In this document: positions 48,001 through 59,420 of the stretch, piece after piece | Layout: each line of letters begins with the position of its first letter | Numbering within the stretch: the first letter of the stretch is position 1 | Assembly (NCBI GenBank): GCA_037957365.1 | Contig: JARHVA010006304.1 | Location: forward strand, 522,501-586,500 | From: Torreya grandis | Taxonomy: Eukaryota; Streptophyta; Pinopsida; Cupressales; Taxaceae | Direction: 5' to 3' | DNA length: 64,000 nt | Position numbers and translations under genes: made by a program | The notes under the pieces: generated by a model | What the model was told of the DNA's origin: nothing | Databases searched by the model: none | What the model saw: the letters and a program-made list of their open reading frames with translations, nothing else

Positions 48001-49597
48001 ATTTTTGGGATATGTATATACACTATACAAATAGGGTTATTAGAAAAGGGAATACCAGTCCTAGCAACCAATATGAGGATGGATGGAATGATGAATGGGA
48101 TGACAAAAGAATGAGGGTGATTTGGAAAAAAGGATGAGGACCAAAGAAGAAGAGACTAGGTATTGCCAATGACTGCATCATGAAGGAACCAGATGTTTAA
48201 TTTCCTAAGTATTTATTGGAGGATATGCCAAGATGATTTGAGAATGTATCTGAAAACACCTTTCACTTCCTTATGAAGGTCAAGATAGGAAGGAATACTA
48301 ATGATGAAAGATGATGGGTTGAACCAAGGGATAAGATAAACATGGATGGGTGATATAGATAAGGTTGACAAGGGATGAGATATGTATGGATGGATAGATT
48401 TTACCCCCAAGTGTTGAGGTATAATTTAAGCAATTTATTATTCTACCATGACATCAAAAATTGGTTTTCATCATAGTACTTTCCCAAGGCACTAGAAGAC
48501 TGGTTTTCACCATTGGATGAATGATTTTTTTTGGATTTTTTATTTTTGGATGGCATCTCATTGTCAATAATATCTATATATTCAACCAGCACCTATTTTA
48601 GATATGTGTGATTTTGGGATCATGTTGTCACCACTAGATTCTTTGAGTTCCATGTGGCTTTTGATGATTCTTGATGGCAACCCCTCTAAATATCTAGACC
48701 AGGTATCTTTGTTGCTCCTATAAGAGATGATGTTACCCAAGTGGGTGATGTGACGTATGGATTGGGCTAGGTCTTGATGGGGATGTATGGGACTTAATTG
48801 GATGAGAGGATCATAATAATATGGTGTGATGGGTGATGGAAGATTTAGACTAGCAGTCACATACATCATTGGAGATGTTAGACATTTTGTATTTGATTGG
48901 TGTTATGTGATAAAATACTTTAAGAGATCCAAGATACTTTGACTTTATGGTTCTTTGATCTGATCATTTAAAATATCATCATCCATTTGGATATTACTTT
49001 TGACATTATTTTTATTTATTGATTGGTTTTGACTTTGACTACCCTCTGGTGCCAGATTCTAGGCTTCACTAGGGGAGATTGACTTTTTACTTTGATTATA
49101 CCCTAGTGCCTAATTTTAGACTTCACCAAGGGAAGACACTTTTAGATTAGGATAATGATTTGAATCTTCTTGATTTTGATTTATGGGATCAAAGATTATT
49201 TGATTATGATTTATAACTTGTGGAATATAGTTTTAGACATTTGTATTTATGGCACACATTATATTGCTCAAAGAATGATCCAATGATGTATGGTCCTATT
49301 TGTCCTTATGGAGGGAGGTGATTAAATAATCATTGATGGGAAGAAATGGATATATAATGGATGGAGGGAGTAGAGGTGGTGTGATGAGGTCAATGAGTGG
49401 TGATGGGGTAGCATAGTCCTGATAGGGGTTGATAGATAAAGCTTTTAATAATTATATTATGACTTCATCATCCTAATTAGATGCAAAAGGTATGTCTGGT
49501 GATTGATTGTCATCCAAATTAAAATTATCTTCAAAAGGGTAGGCATAGTTATCATCTATTTTAATATTGATAAAGGATGATGTTTCTGATGAGGAAC
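45064..49597 (-). mobile_element. Element F, left part (LTR and 3' internal region)
   Basis: AT- and GATG-rich DNA with no recognisable RT or integrase. It holds a 79 bp tandem duplication at 47542-47699. Near 49590-49480 the minus strand has an acidic coding-like text (SSSETSSFINIKIDDNYAYP) that continues a frame from the far side of element C. Most open frames here lack family features. Confidence 0.55.
47542..47699. repeat. 79 bp tandem duplication in element F
   Basis: Copies begin at 47542 and 47621 with AA(A/G)TGATGGGAT and share TTTCATACTAG and AGGCAATGATAG. A third start is visible at 47700. Confidence 0.75.
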
Positions 49598-49774
49598 CTA
49601 ATTGTAGACACCGAAATCATGTCGACTCCCATGGTCATCCCCCGTCTTATTCTTCTTTGCCTATTTAACCCTTGTCGACCACTTTTCCCACTAGCCTTGA
49701 CCCTGGCAGCATGTAAAAATGAGCACAGAGCTAAAGCTAAACTCTATCCCCATTATGCATCTACCGAAGACGGT

Positions 49775-49845
49775 CATTACTCGGTCGACGTTGCTGACGT
49801 CGGTCACTTATCGGCCGACGTCGGCAATCCTGCCGACATCGGTCA
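49775..49845. promoter_or_regulatory. DRE/CRT-like palindrome cluster, U3 part of the C LTR
   Basis: GACGTCGGTCA, GGCCGACGTCGGCA and GCCGACATCGGTCA within 70 bp. The right LTR has the same cluster at about 57349-57420 with CpG losses. Confidence 0.6.
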
Positions 49846-50264
49846 CCTTACCGTTACCCGTTTTCAGTTATCATTCGGTTCCCAATCGGTTATCAAACCA
49901 TCTCTCAAACTGTCCCTCACCTTCATCAACATCTATCGATCAATCCCGAAGGCTAATCAATCATTCGATCCCAAACTCTGACATTCATAGACTCTTGCAA
50001 CCAATCAGCTCTGGTGATCAACCAACTCTAGCATTCGACCAATCCGCATTCTCTTCGATCAACTTACGGCAACACTTTGACGACTTCAATCATGGCTTTT
50101 ATCATATCTTCTGACAGGTAAGTATTTCCTTTGTTTGTTTTTTATTTCTTTCTGGTTATTATTTGTTTGTTATTACTATTTCTATCACCCCGAATCTTCA
50201 GACCGTAGACCTGAACCCTGAGTCCCTTCTTTACATCTCTGCCCACTATCCAAATCTATAACTC

Positions 50265-50455
50265 TATCCAGACTCGACCAAAACCCCCAGACCCTATCCA
50301 GATTTGACCTTATCTTGACTAGACCCTGTCCAAACTTGACCTTACTTTGACTAGACCCTGTCCAGACCCTGTCCCGATCCTGACCAAGACCCTATCTCGA
50401 CTCTACCAGACCTTCTGCAACTCGTCCAGACTCTGTCCAGAACTTGCCCCGACCG
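50265..50455 (+). repeat. GACCCTGTCCAGACTTGACC repeat in the C LTR
   Basis: Six or more degenerate units of about 20-35 bp containing (A)GACCCTGTCCA and CTTGACC. The same array is present in the right LTR at about 57860-58030. Confidence 0.75.
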
Positions 50456-50546
50456 ACGCCGATCACTACCCCGACCGACGCCGGTATCTTAACCGACGTC
50501 GGCACCTGTCTGACCGACATCGGCACTACAGAGACCGACATCGGCA
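50450..50546. promoter_or_regulatory. DRE/CRT-like palindrome cluster, downstream part of the C LTR
   Basis: GACCGACGCCGATCA, GACCGACGCCGGTA, AACCGACGTCGGCA, GACCGACATCGGCA (twice). Partner cluster in the right LTR at about 58035-58135. Confidence 0.6.
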
Positions 50547-50924
50547 ACTACACAGAATAGTTTACTTCATTATCAGGTACGCATTTTATTTTTTATCCTT
50601 TATTTCTATCATTTTATCCTTCATTACATCTACTTCAGTCAAATATTTTGTTTTTTTATCAGTGGGTTGATATCCTTCTAGGAAGTCTTCGTACTTTCAG
50701 GATCGGGCATTCACCTGACAGCCCACCATATCTTTGACTAACGTTTTTTCATGTTTCAGTCTCTTTTCTTCTCAGGTGTCATTCCTCCACAGCCAAAGAG
50801 GAGAATCTTCCAATGTCTGATTTCGATGTGCATGACTTTATCAGGTATCTTCTAGCCTTGACCATTTCTTTTAGTTTCTTATTTCTTCTTTGAATGTAGA
50901 AAGAAATTTAGCATAGAAACATTC

Positions 50925-50942
50925 TGGCACGCCCGGTGGGAC
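50925..50942 (+). promoter_or_regulatory. Primer binding site of element C
   Basis: TGGCACGCCCGGTGGGAC, three bases after the LTR end. This post-LTR text is widespread in plant Tat-like gypsy elements; the cognate tRNA is left open. Confidence 0.85.
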
Positions 50943-51737
50943 CCTAGGGCCTTCCTTGGGTTCTTTCTTTCTTTCGTTCATATAGGTGCATTAGGTTCCT
51001 TCCTTTTTGCCTCCTTTCGTCTCTTCTTAAATGACATCATAAGCAGGACTAAAAAGAACTTTTATTTTCTTTCTTACACTTCTAGACTAGCTAAAACTCA
51101 TATTCTTCAACTCTTTCTCCATTCATCTTCATACGAACAAACATTTCAACTTGGGCATTAAAACACTTTGCATTCATTTTTGTTTGCCTGCATCTCTTAG
51201 ACCACACATAGTAATTAACAAACGCATATTGAATTAATCTAGATCACTTGATGTTACACGACCAAACCACTTGCACAAAACAAACATTTTAACTTACCTG
51301 AGACAAGGCCCGACTGGGATTTCATCCCCCAGCGGATACCTTACCCCTACTTGGCAATCTCACTTGGATTTCATCACCAAGGGGAAAGCCAACTCTGTTC
51401 TCTGGCAGAGTCTAAACTATAGTGGAAGTATATTTTGGCTAAGAGAAACCAACTAACCACTAGAATCGTGAAGTGAGGGGAGCTTGCTCCTTAGCACCAG
51501 GCCTGTACAGAATCTAACACAGACTTCTTGAGCACCATAACAAAACCCAAAACCACCCATAGACTGCTTCTTCTAAGACCCGACTCAAAAGCCAATCTTC
51601 CCAAACACTCATCTAAGGCATAAGCCACTATAATCCTAATAATTTACTTCTAGGGTTTTAGGATCTGCTTGTGTTCTTCATCTTTTTAGTTCTTATCTGC
51701 TTGGTTGAGCTTGTGAGGACGTTCTTTCCTACCATGA
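50943..51737 (+). other. Leader of element C
   Basis: About 800 bp between PBS and gag with no coding text that I can support. Confidence 0.6.
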
Positions 51738-54700
51738 ATGGTTCTAACTCGTAGTCAAACCAAGGCTCTTCTTGACCACGCTAGACGTCAACCGCTTTCA
51801 CCTACCCCATCTATAACCAATCCTATAATGGAGTTCCACTCGAAAACCGAAAGAACTCCTACTAGACTATCCCCGACCCAATCGCCTATCGTCCTTGAAG
51901 GAGACCAAGATTTTTCAAGATTCTTGGACCTCAATACCGCAGCCCTCCAAAACTATCTCGCGAGAAACCCAATGCGAGACTTCTCGGGTGACGTGGCAAT
52001 GACATCGACACCATTCGCCGCCCAACCTTTTACGACTCAGCCTTTCACCTCAACCATTAACCTGACCATGGCCAATATGAAAATTTTGGCCTCCATATCT
52101 ATTTTTAGACCGACCTCCATCGGGGTTCCATTACCCCCTCAACCACCTGCAATTCAACCAAGTTCTACATTATACCAAAACTTGATTGTCTCGACCCCAC
52201 ACACTCTTGCGCCTATATATGCAGGAGTGCCTACCTCCTCTTTTGCCCATGCTGCTATATAACCACCTTTGGCGGTATCTAGTTAGCCTATGCCTTCTAC
52301 CTTCATAACCCAACCACCCTTAGCCTCTACTTCTGCCACTGCGACTAGTCATCCATACGTTGCACCCTTACTGGTACAACCGACTACGTCGTACGCCTCT
52401 TCTAGCCTCTTTCAAGTGCCTTACAACCTAGGGGGCACTCCATCCACCAATCCATTAGCAGACGTCATCAAAATGCTGATGGATAAAATGTCCAATCTCG
52501 AAGCTTCTATCTCCGGTTCAAGTAATGTCTCTTCATATGACCAGATTTGCAACGAGCCCATCCACCCTTCTGTCCCTATCTGACCATACCCCAACCATTG
52601 GGAGCTTCCTAAATTCACTCGCTTCCAGAGTAAGGAGGACCCACAACAACATCTACGGGCATTCAGACATGCCTGTTACCTTATCGCCCATGATGATGCG
52701 TTACTTCTACGCATGTTTCCTATGTCTCTTTCTGGCCCTGCCCTTGACTGGTATAACTCTCTTGCCAGACATTCTATCTTTTCATTCATTCAACTCGCCC
52801 AATTATTCATTGACCATTTCTTAATCAATATCACTAAACAAGTCTCGATCACAGACCTTTACTCCATTAGGCAATTTGATGACGAATCAATAGTCGATTT
52901 TGTCGCCCATTGGAGAGGCTTGATTAACCAGCTCTCCTTCTCCTTGCCTCAACCCGAGCTCATTGAGCTCTTTTCCCGAGCATGTGCCAGTCACATCTCA
53001 TCCACCTTGCGTGTTCAAACATTCCACACTTTCGACGAGGCCTTCACCATGGCCCGAAAGCTTGAACTCTATGCTATTGAAGAAGATAAGGTCAAATTTC
53101 ATAACACCAACACAAGAACCAATGACCATTCTTCTTCCAGACCTTCTTCTGCCCACTCTCAATCCAAGGGGTCGGCAAACACTGTCATCTTTAGACCATC
53201 ATCTTCAACAATAACCAACTGACCAGCATCTTCAACATTAGACTACATCAATAAACATTTTCAACGACAATCCATACAGCATCAATTCACTCCAATTGGG
53301 GAGTCATATGCCTGTGTCTTGGATAAACTCGTCAAGCAGGGGGTCCTCAATCTCCCTTCAATCCAACCACATCAATTCGACCCCTCAATACCTATCCCTG
53401 CATGGTACAGGGAGAACCACTTTTGCAACTATCACCGTGTCAAAGGCCATGACATGGATCACTGTCAAACTTTCAAAAACATCGTCCAAGACATGCTAGA
53501 CAAGGGGGATCTTATCTTGGACAACCCGAACACACCACCCAACCAAAACCTTGACATCTTCAAACAACCTTTTCCTAATCACCCGCCTACTCAAGACAAC
53601 GTCCAAACCATGATCAATGACCCTCAAGACCATGATATACCCACAGTCGACACTATCTTTTCTCTTATCCCTGACCAACCTCTTTCACAGGTGGAAGACC
53701 CTTCTTCCCCTATACCTCCTCCACATGGTGAAGAACTTTCTTCTCCTACTTGTCCTCCATCAACTTCTCCCATATTGGAGGACACTTTGACCACATCAAC
53801 ACCAGCTGCCTCACCTTCATCCTTATTATCATCCATAGATGATCATACCTTTTTGACTCCTCAACCACACGCAGAAGCCATGACTACTCTGGTGCTCTTT
53901 CCTCTTAAAGAGCCCACACCTTCAATCTCTTCTCCATCGAGAGAAGAACCATCCACATCTAAGTCCAAACCCACGTAGGCATCCATCATGCCCAAAGCGA
54001 TTAAACCTCTTGGTGTTTGCCCCACATCTAACCTCGCCTCACATAAAGGCGGCCCTCAGCCCAAACTAACGAAGACCACAAAACCACACCGGAGGCCTCC
54101 TCCCCCACCTTCGTCATTACCTTCAATTTTAGGCCCACATCCGTCTACTTTACTCAGAGTGCTTCCCACTCCCATACTTCATAGAGGCAAGTCGCCTCCA
54201 TTACTCCTTCAACCCGTCAAACTTATATCTCCTCCAAACCATCAACCTATGCATCTTACACCTCCCAAACCAAAGTCATCAACCCTTACTGCAACAAGAC
54301 ACTCAGACTCGTTAGCAGGTTCTTATGCCTTGCTATTATGGCAATTGTTGTAGTCCTCTCGTATCTATCTCCCGCTGCTTAGACCATATCAATCTCTCAG
54401 ACCAAAACCCCCTTGGTTCGACGACACTCAGGTTTGTGCGTATCATCACACGCCTGGGCACGACACTGAACATTATTGTGCCCTCAAGGTTGTCATTCGC
54501 CAATGTCTAAAAAATGACACCCTTCTTCTCGACCACATCATCAATAAACCTTCAACACCACCCCACTCATCAACTCTCGGATCAAGACCATCTTGGTTCG
54601 ACAACTCTAAATTCTGCCACTATCATCACACTCTGAGACATGACACCGAGCATTGTTGCACTCTTAAAGCTGTCATTCGTCACCAACGGAGAAAGGATTC

Positions 54701-55244
54701 CCTTCTCATCAAGGATCCTCTTGACCATCCCTTCGACAAATTATCAACACCGACCCATGCCTCTCCAACCTCATCACCTAAATCGGGATCTCCACACCAG
54801 ACTATGGTCCCTCTACCGCCTTTAACCCCTTTATTCGACATCAACACTGTCAATCTAACCACTAAGCTTCAACCAACCTTAACCAATCCATCAAAAATTC
54901 TCCCTAGCCGCTGGGGGAATTCAACCTTCATCCAAACCTCGACCAATTTTTCAACACAGTCTCGACCACATATCAATCACTCTTTCAACTTAGCCTCAAC
55001 CAGACTAGCAACCAAACATTTAACTCGACCCAACCAAAGACCAAATACCAACCAATCAACCCTCAACCAACCATTGACCAACTATCAAATGACCAAATCT
55101 CAACCAAACATTCAACCAACCTTTTTATCAAAACATTCAACCAGTCTCGATCAATCAACAACCATATCAACCAACTTCACATCCACTCATCAATCAACAC
55201 CTGACCAATATGGAAAGAGGCAAATAGGGCAAGTTTGCTCCTAA
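51738..55244 (+). pseudogene. gag: Gag-like polyprotein of element C with three zinc-knuckle modules
   Basis: One reading frame of about 1,168 codons from ATG at 51738 (MVLTRSQTKALLDHARRQ) to 55244, broken only by single stops near 52260, 52284, 52581, 53220, 53976 and 54351, with no frameshift. Order: Pro/Ser/Thr-rich N-terminus; capsid-like Retrotrans_gag block at about 52600-53080 (KEDPQQHLRAFRHACYLI, GPALDWYNSL, FSRACASHISSTL); knuckle 1 at about 53400-53500 (WYRENHFCNYHRVKGHDMDH then C); a long Pro/Ser/Thr linker; knuckles 2 and 3 at about 54414 and 54594 (CAYHHTPGHDTEH, CHYHHTLRHDTEHC); and a Gln/Asn/Thr-rich tail. Gag packages element RNA. The stops make this copy unable to produce the full product. 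Confidence 0.85.
54414..54773 (+). repeat. 180 bp in-frame tandem repeat encoding zinc knuckles
   Basis: Copies start at 54414 and 54594 with TGGTTCGAC and encode WFDDTQVCAYHH and WFDNSKFCHYHH modules of 60 codons each. Similarity is strongest in the first 100 bp. Confidence 0.85.
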
Positions 55245-55368
55245 TTGGCTCAGACCTTTTATTATCACACACAAGTATGGATCAGGGACTTATCGTCTGT
55301 CTTCTCTTGATGGACGACCAGAACCTGAGCCTCTTAATGCATTGCATCTGCGACCATTCTACTGCTAG
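55228..55368 (+). pseudogene. pol: Integrase C-terminal tail (element C)
   Basis: In the next frame over from gag, 46 codons read GKFAPNWLRPFIITHKYGSG followed by TYRLSSLDGRPEPEPLNALH and LRPFYC before a TAG. This is the last part of a gypsy integrase (GKF.PNW.GP...G.Y.L...DG....P.N...L..YY). Protease, RT, RNase H and the integrase core are missing between gag and this tail. Confidence 0.88.
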
Positions 55369-57160
55369 TCGAGTACTTGTCCACTTGACACTTAACTTGA
55401 GCTCGTCCCTTGAGCAATTCCCGTCCTCTTAGTCCTAATTCCTTTTAACCCTATTCCTCTTAACAATTCTTATAACCCTTTTATGATGTATGGATGCTTT
55501 GTCCTAATAAAAGGGAGCCCTTGACCTTCTATAATCTTGTCCATGACTCACATTTCTATAAAAACAAACCAAGATGTCACAATATCCATGGTCACTCTAT
55601 CAATATCAAAATCAAAAATCTAGACCACTCCCTCGAAGGATGGCTATGACTAATCTGGCACTAAACAGCACTATTTTAGAAGCTTCCCGCATTGATCAGC
55701 TTCACAACTAACCACCAAGCAAATGACATCTCTATGCAGGCTTCCCGCATTGATCAGTCTGCGCAAAAAAAAAAAATGAGTCATGGACTTGACTTGTTGT
55801 TGTCTCAGGGTCTCCTATAAAAAGGGGCAAAGTTATCTCTGCTCTTAAAACGGGTTACCCTTTTTCCTCCTCCTATCACCTGCTCAAGGGACTTCGAGCT
55901 CACTTTAATGTCAAAGTGATTCGATTACCGCTCTAACATAACTATGGTCAACGACGTCACGCATGAATGGGGCTCTTGGTTCTCATAACCCCTATCTATG
56001 CTATCTTTTTGGTCCTTGTCAATGAAAGAGCAATATGATTTTCACTTCTTCTGCACTTTGGTCACATTCACCTTCATCACTTGTCAATCGACTCAACTCA
56101 ACTCTCTTTTCAGACCACTCCCATAGCCTATTCCCCCTAGTTTCTATGGACACCAATACACATGGAAACTATTGACTAGCCGCAATTTATGTTCAGCATA
56201 AACCAATACTTGCTGAAGCATAAATAGACCTCAATTCATTTTTAGCATACATCCATCACGAATATGGAATATTGCTAGGGATGAAAGACCTCTCGACCAA
56301 TGTTGCAGAATACACCATTTGGAAAAGGCTACAACATCTCTTCTCCTCCTCATTTCATCATAACCAAGACCAATCTCTCGACCATTTTGACCACCTGTCT
56401 ACTACTCGGACCCTTTGTCTGAACTACATTGGTCTGAGGCCCTTCCACAGGGGCTTTGTAGGCAGCACTCAGTTGACATGGGGTGTTCTGAGGTTAGCTC
56501 GGCCACATCCTTTCGTCCATTCCTCCCCTCAACCACCAACCATTGGAGATCATGCCTATCTCCTCCGACCTCGACCACTTCCAAGACACTGTTGCCTTGG
56601 TTGTTTTTGCATGTATGCTACCTCATGACTGGTTAGCATATTTGTGTATAGACCTTTTTGGACCCTCACAAGTATAGGATCGCAAGCCAGTTGATCCACA
56701 CTCCTTGTGACTTTTTCGTGTTTCTAGGAGCACTTCCTGAGCCCGAGATACCTAGAACGCAATGACCCATTTAGAGCTTCAGCTTCGATTGAATAACCCG
56801 ATCAGTAGACAACTAAATGCTGGGGCCCAGTTATTTCAATTTTGGCACTCCTCAACCCTTGACCTGTGACACTTTGACTTAACCATCTCGTGCAGTGATA
56901 TGGATGCAATCACACCTTTTACAGCGTTCACCCTCACCCCTTTTTCATCCACTCTTTGTCAAATCAGCACCCGATTCTCGGTTCCCTTCCCTCGACTCCT
57001 ACTTTGAGGGGGAATACCTCATCCATAATCGGGGCAATCCGCTACCTGTTTTTGTCTTGCAGTTCATTCGAACAACCAACAAGACAAAATCAACCTTATC
57101 CCTCACCTAGGGCAATCACTCCTATTTTTGTCTTGTAGTTCATCCAGAACAACCAACAAG
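55369..57160 (+). other. 3' non-coding region of element C
   Basis: About 1.8 kb without a recognised product. GCTTCCCGCATTGATCAG occurs twice (55681 and 55740), followed by an A12 run at about 55765. The open frame at 56272-56628 has no family features. The end of the region carries a duplicated hairpin just before the PPT. Confidence 0.6.
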
Positions 57161-57167
57161 ACAAAAA
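57049..57167 (+). repeat. Duplicated hairpin in front of the C polypurine tract
   Basis: TTTTTGTCTTG pairs with CAAGACAAAAA across about 20 bases. The unit occurs twice, 57049-57089 and 57125-57167, and the second stem arm runs into the PPT. Confidence 0.8.
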
Positions 57168-57175
57168 GGGGCAAA
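57161..57175 (+). promoter_or_regulatory. Polypurine tract of element C
   Basis: ACAAAAAGGGGCAAA ends directly at the TG of the 3' LTR. Confidence 0.92.
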
Positions 57176-58506
57176 TGTAGACATCGAAATCGTGTCGACT
57201 CCCCTGGTCATCCCCCGTCTTATTCTTCTTTGCCTATTTAACCCTTGTCGACCACTTTTCCCACTAGCCTTGACCCTGGCAGCATGTAAAAATGAGCACA
57301 GAGCTAAAGCTAAACTCTATCCCCATTATGCATCTGCCGACGACGGTCGTTACCCAGCCGACGTTGCCAACGTCAGTCACTTATCGGCCGACATCGACAA
57401 TCCTGCCAACGTCGGTCACCTTACCGTTACCCATTTTCAGTTATCATTCAGTTCCCAATCGGTTTCCCAATCAGTTATCGAACCTTCTCTCGAACCGTCC
57501 CTCGCCTTCATCAGTGTCCACTGATCAATCCCGAAGGCTAATCAATCAATCGATCCTGAACTCTGACATTCACATACTCTTGCAACCAATCAGCTCTGGT
57601 GATCAACCAACTCCAGCATTCGACCAATCTGCATTCGCTTTGATCAACTTACGGAAATGCTTCAACGACTTCAATCATGGCTTTTATCATATCTTCTGAC
57701 AGGTAAGTATTTCCTCTGTTTGTTTTTTATTTCTTTCTGGTTATTATTTGTTTGTTATTTCTATTTCTATCACCCCAGATCTTCAGACCGTAGACCTGAA
57801 CCCTGAGTCCCTTCTTTACATCTCTGCCCACTATCCAAATCTATAACTCTATCCAGACTCGACCAAAACCCCCAGACCCTGTCCAGATTCGACCTTATCT
57901 TGACTAGACCCTGTCCAAACTTGACCTTACTTTGACTAGACCCTGTCTAGACCCTGTCCTGATCCTGACCAAGACCCTATCTCGACTCTACCAGACCTTC
58001 TGCAACTAATCCAGACTCTGTCCAGAACTTGCCCCAACCGATGCCGGTCACTACCCCGACCGACGCCGATATCTTAACCAACGTCGGCACCTGTCTGACC
58101 GACACCGGCTCTACAGAGACTGACATTGGCAACTACACAGAATAGTTTACTTCATTATCAGGTATGCATTTTATTTTCTATCCTTTATTTCTATCATTTT
58201 ATCCTTCATTACATCTACTTCAGTCAAATATTCTGCTTTTTTATCAGTGGGTTGATATCCTTCTAGGAAGTCTTCGTACTTCCGAGATTGGGCATTCACC
58301 TGACAGCCCACCATATCTTTGACTAACGTTTTTCCGTGTTTCAGTCTCTTTTCTTCTCAAGTGTCATTCCTCCACAGCCAAAGAGGAGAATCTTCCAACG
58401 TCTGATTTCGGTGCGCACGACTTTATCAGGTATCTTCTAGCCTTGACCATTTCTTTTAGTTTCTTATTTCTTCTTTGAATGTAGAAAGAAATTTAGCATA
58501 GAAACA
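57176..58506 (+). repeat. Element C 3' LTR
   Basis: Partner of 49603-50921 (1,331 versus 1,319 bp). The main length difference is a repeated CCCAATCGGTT piece near 57460. Flanked by CTAAT. Confidence 0.95.
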
Positions 58507-58511
58507 CTAAT

Positions 58512-59420
58512 TTAGATATTAGTGTTGAACATTATCTTGATGTAGATAGGATTGTTGTTAGCTTTGATGCTAACTTTGATAGATAAGATGCAATACTTCA
58601 AAGAGGAGATTCATCATCCACAATTGACCTCTCATGGGGTATTTGATGTTATGGGTGAGAGGGAGATGATGGATGGATAATGGTTTGGGAAAAGAGAGGG
58701 TCAAGGAAGGATTTATGAGAAATGGGGGGACTGCGCTCATGGGGAATAGACTCACATGTGATAGAGATTTTTTCAAGGATGAGAGGATTAGGTAGGATGG
58801 GTGTGGTGTCTTGACCTTGGCTTGGAATGGAAAGGACTTGATCATGATCTATAAATGAATCTTAGCATTCCTTTACACCCAAGGATATAGACTCATATGT
58901 TTCATCCTTAATTACTATGTCACCATATTTGATGAGATCTTGGACATAACCTTGGAAATTATGGCATCGATTAATGGTATGCCCCCAAGTTTGGTGATAT
59001 ACATAGTATTGGTTGGAATTATACTTAGATGGCTTAGGCTTAGTGGGATTAAGATGTCATATGGGTGGATAGACCATCATGTTAATGGAAACAAGTTGTT
59101 TGAAAAGTGCTTCCAAGGGTATAGGAAGGGGAATATAAGACCCTACTTTTTTTGTGATGTGAAAGCATTAGAGTTGAGACCAGATGGTTTTTGATGTGCT
59201 TGGATGGATGGATTAGTGGTAGATGAGGTGGACAAGATTGGATTCCTTTTTTTAGTGCAAGAGGGTGTATATGATGGATGATGACTAGTGGGTGGGGTAT
59301 TGGAATGGGACTCACATGAAGGGGATTGGATGGGAGGTGAAATAAGTTGAAGGTGATCAACACCTTCAAGAAGTGGAACACCCATAATAAGGAATCATAA
59401 GAGGATCTCATCCTTCTTGG
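58512..59420 (-). pseudogene. gag: Gag C-terminal region with zinc knuckle (element F)
   Basis: On the minus strand a Pro/Ser/Thr-rich linker (59390-59150) is followed by LEALFKQLVSINMM, then a knuckle-like YYVYHQTWGHTINRCHNFQ at about 59015-58955 with first Cys changed to Tyr, then VQDLIKYGDIVIKDE. This is the C.YH....GH....C..L...I.DLI..G layout of Tat-like Gag. The text continues towards 58512 and resumes beyond element C at 49597 in the same frame. Confidence 0.75.

Larger units (their letters stand above)
49603..50921 (+). repeat. Element C (gypsy) 5' LTR
   Basis: Starts TGTAGACACC and ends AGAAACA, partner of 57176-58506. The target duplication CTAAT lies at 49598-49602 and 58507-58511. 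It contains two clusters of ACCGAC/GTCGGT palindromes (49775-49845 and 50450-50546) and a GACCCTGTCCAGAC-type repeat between them. It is clearly GC-richer than its surroundings, and the two LTRs are still very similar, so this is one of the younger insertions. Confidence 0.95.

Noticed and set aside
53496..53836. Minus-strand open frames rich in Val, Asp, Glu and Gly.
   Set aside because: Antisense shadows of the Pro/Ser/Thr-rich linker of the element C gag frame.
56272..56628. 118-residue open frame in element C that could be an extra gene.
   Set aside because: Two overlapping frames are open in the same GC-richer stretch, neither shows family motifs, and no repeat or start context favours one.
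59082..59411. 109-residue minus-strand frame MRSSYDSLLW...
   Set aside because: Overlaps the element F Gag linker in a different frame. The frame with zinc-knuckle text is the better reading.
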